From Dehalococcoidales bacterium (lineage in GTDB: Bacteria; Chloroflexota; Dehalococcoidia; Dehalococcoidales; RBG-16-60-22), in contig JAOAEN010000083.1 in NCBI GenBank assembly GCA_026416775.1, positions 1 through 6,159 on the forward strand: a stretch of 6,159 nt of DNA, in the 5' to 3' direction. Each line of letters begins with the position of its first letter. The first letter of the stretch is position 1. Positions 5,767-6,159 of the stretch are shown here, piece after piece. The translations under genes and the position numbers were made by a program. A model generated the notes under the pieces. That model did no database searches. It was not told where the DNA came from and worked only from the letters and a program-made list of their open reading frames with translations.

Positions 5767-6159
5767 ACTCTTCCAGCGGAATCCACGTCAGTTCCTGATA
5801 GGGCTTGCCCGCTGCCGCGGCCCTGACCTCGTCAATTACCCGCCTGATATGCGGAATGGTAATGTCCATATTGGCAAGCCCGTCGATGTAGCTCAGGATG
5901 GGCACCGCCCCGATTACCGGGGTGAGCGCCTTGATCTCCATCGCCATCGGACCGCACTTCCAGCCGAAGCACACGCTGCGGTCGATGACGCCGATGGCCT
6001 TTTTGCCCTTGAGGGCCTCAGCCAGCCGCTCCTCGGGGAAGGGCCGGAAGAGGCGTATCTTGACCAGCCCCACCTTCACGCCCTCCGCCCTCTTTTCATC
6101 AACCACGGTCTTGGCGGTGCCGGCGGCACTGCCCGAGGTGACAATCACGATATCTGCAT
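5765..6159 (-). CDS. porA: 2-oxoacid (probably pyruvate):ferredoxin oxidoreductase alpha subunit, C-terminal part; 5' end outside window
   Basis: This is the last ~131 residues of a PorA-type subunit. The frame stays open to the window edge (first whole codon at 6157-6155, reading ADIVIVTSGS), so the start lies beyond the window; the GTG at 6148 is internal and not a real start. The part seen is the alpha-subunit domain that follows the pyrimidine-binding domain. Family hallmarks are the glycine-rich TSGSAAGTAKTVVDE, the very typical KVGLVKIRLFRPFPEERL, the AIGVIDRS strand and a late SYIDGLANMDIT segment. In the whole enzyme the alpha subunit pairs with PorB to decarboxylate a 2-oxoacid, transfer the acyl group to CoA and reduce ferredoxin in the cytoplasm. 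The stop TGA (5767-5765) lies 8 nt before the beta-subunit start, as expected for a co-translated pair. The gamma and delta (ferredoxin-like) subunits are not in view. One oddity is a CFGWKC pair after the DRS motif, where many relatives have no cysteines. Family assignment is secure; pyruvate as substrate is inferred. Confidence 0.9.
   Translation of the reverse strand, partial: ADIVIVTSGSAAGTAKTVVDEKRAEGVKVGLVKIRLFRPFPEERLAEALKGKKAIGVIDRSVCFGWKCGPMAMEIKALTPVIGAVPILSYIDGLANMDITIPHIRRVIDEVRAAAAGKPYQELTWIPLEE

Noticed and set aside
5757..5786. ATG at 5786 as the porB start
   Set aside because: It would place ten unusual residues before the normal N-terminus and overlap the alpha-subunit gene by 22 nt. 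The ATG at 5756 has a properly spaced GAGG.
6146..6148. GTG at 6148 as the start of a short 127-residue gene
   Set aside because: The frame continues open to the window edge with family-typical residues (ADIVIVTSGS), and the protein would lack most of the alpha subunit; it is a fragment cut by the window.

Overview
The window carries one tightly packed minus-strand gene cluster, read from the right edge leftwards, followed by about 490 bases without a gene. In order of transcription it holds the 3' end of a 2-oxoacid:ferredoxin oxidoreductase alpha subunit (PorA type, cut by the window edge), the complete beta subunit (PorB type), a 919-residue molybdopterin oxidoreductase catalytic subunit, a 215-residue four-cluster iron-sulfur subunit, and an NrfD/PsrC-type membrane subunit with eight predicted helices. 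Spacings are about 8 nt, 34 nt, a 4-nt ATGA overlap, and 12 to 21 nt, each start has a Shine-Dalgarno sequence, and no internal terminator is visible. The five genes therefore look like one operon whose promoter lies outside the window.

Functionally there are two modules. The first is the soluble, oxygen-sensitive enzyme that oxidises pyruvate (or a related 2-oxoacid) with CoA and reduces ferredoxin, or runs in reverse to fix CO2. The second is a three-subunit complex iron-sulfur molybdoenzyme (CISM; same architecture as polysulfide, thiosulfate, tetrathionate or DMSO reductases): catalytic subunit, electron-wire subunit and quinone-interacting membrane anchor. Its substrate cannot be read from the sequence. 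The catalytic subunit has no twin-arginine export signal, so the molybdenum site probably faces the cytoplasm, unlike the classical periplasmic members. Placing it directly behind POR genes suggests a redox link between ferredoxin or acyl-CoA metabolism and the quinone pool; this is inference.

Left of the last gene (1-491) there is a strong 12-bp hairpin 24 bases past the stop codon, probably the end of the operon. Beyond it lies a run of degenerate, roughly 61-bp tandem repeats (three clear copies and three weak ones), and near the left edge a 15-bp inverted repeat with one mismatch. I see no gene in this stretch.

The organism is most likely a strictly or facultatively anaerobic bacterium with a moderately GC-rich genome. 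The gene content and the G-rich intergenic repeats would fit Dehalococcoidia/Chloroflexota or a similar subsurface anaerobe, but nothing in the window proves the lineage. No mobile element, RNA gene or CRISPR array was found.
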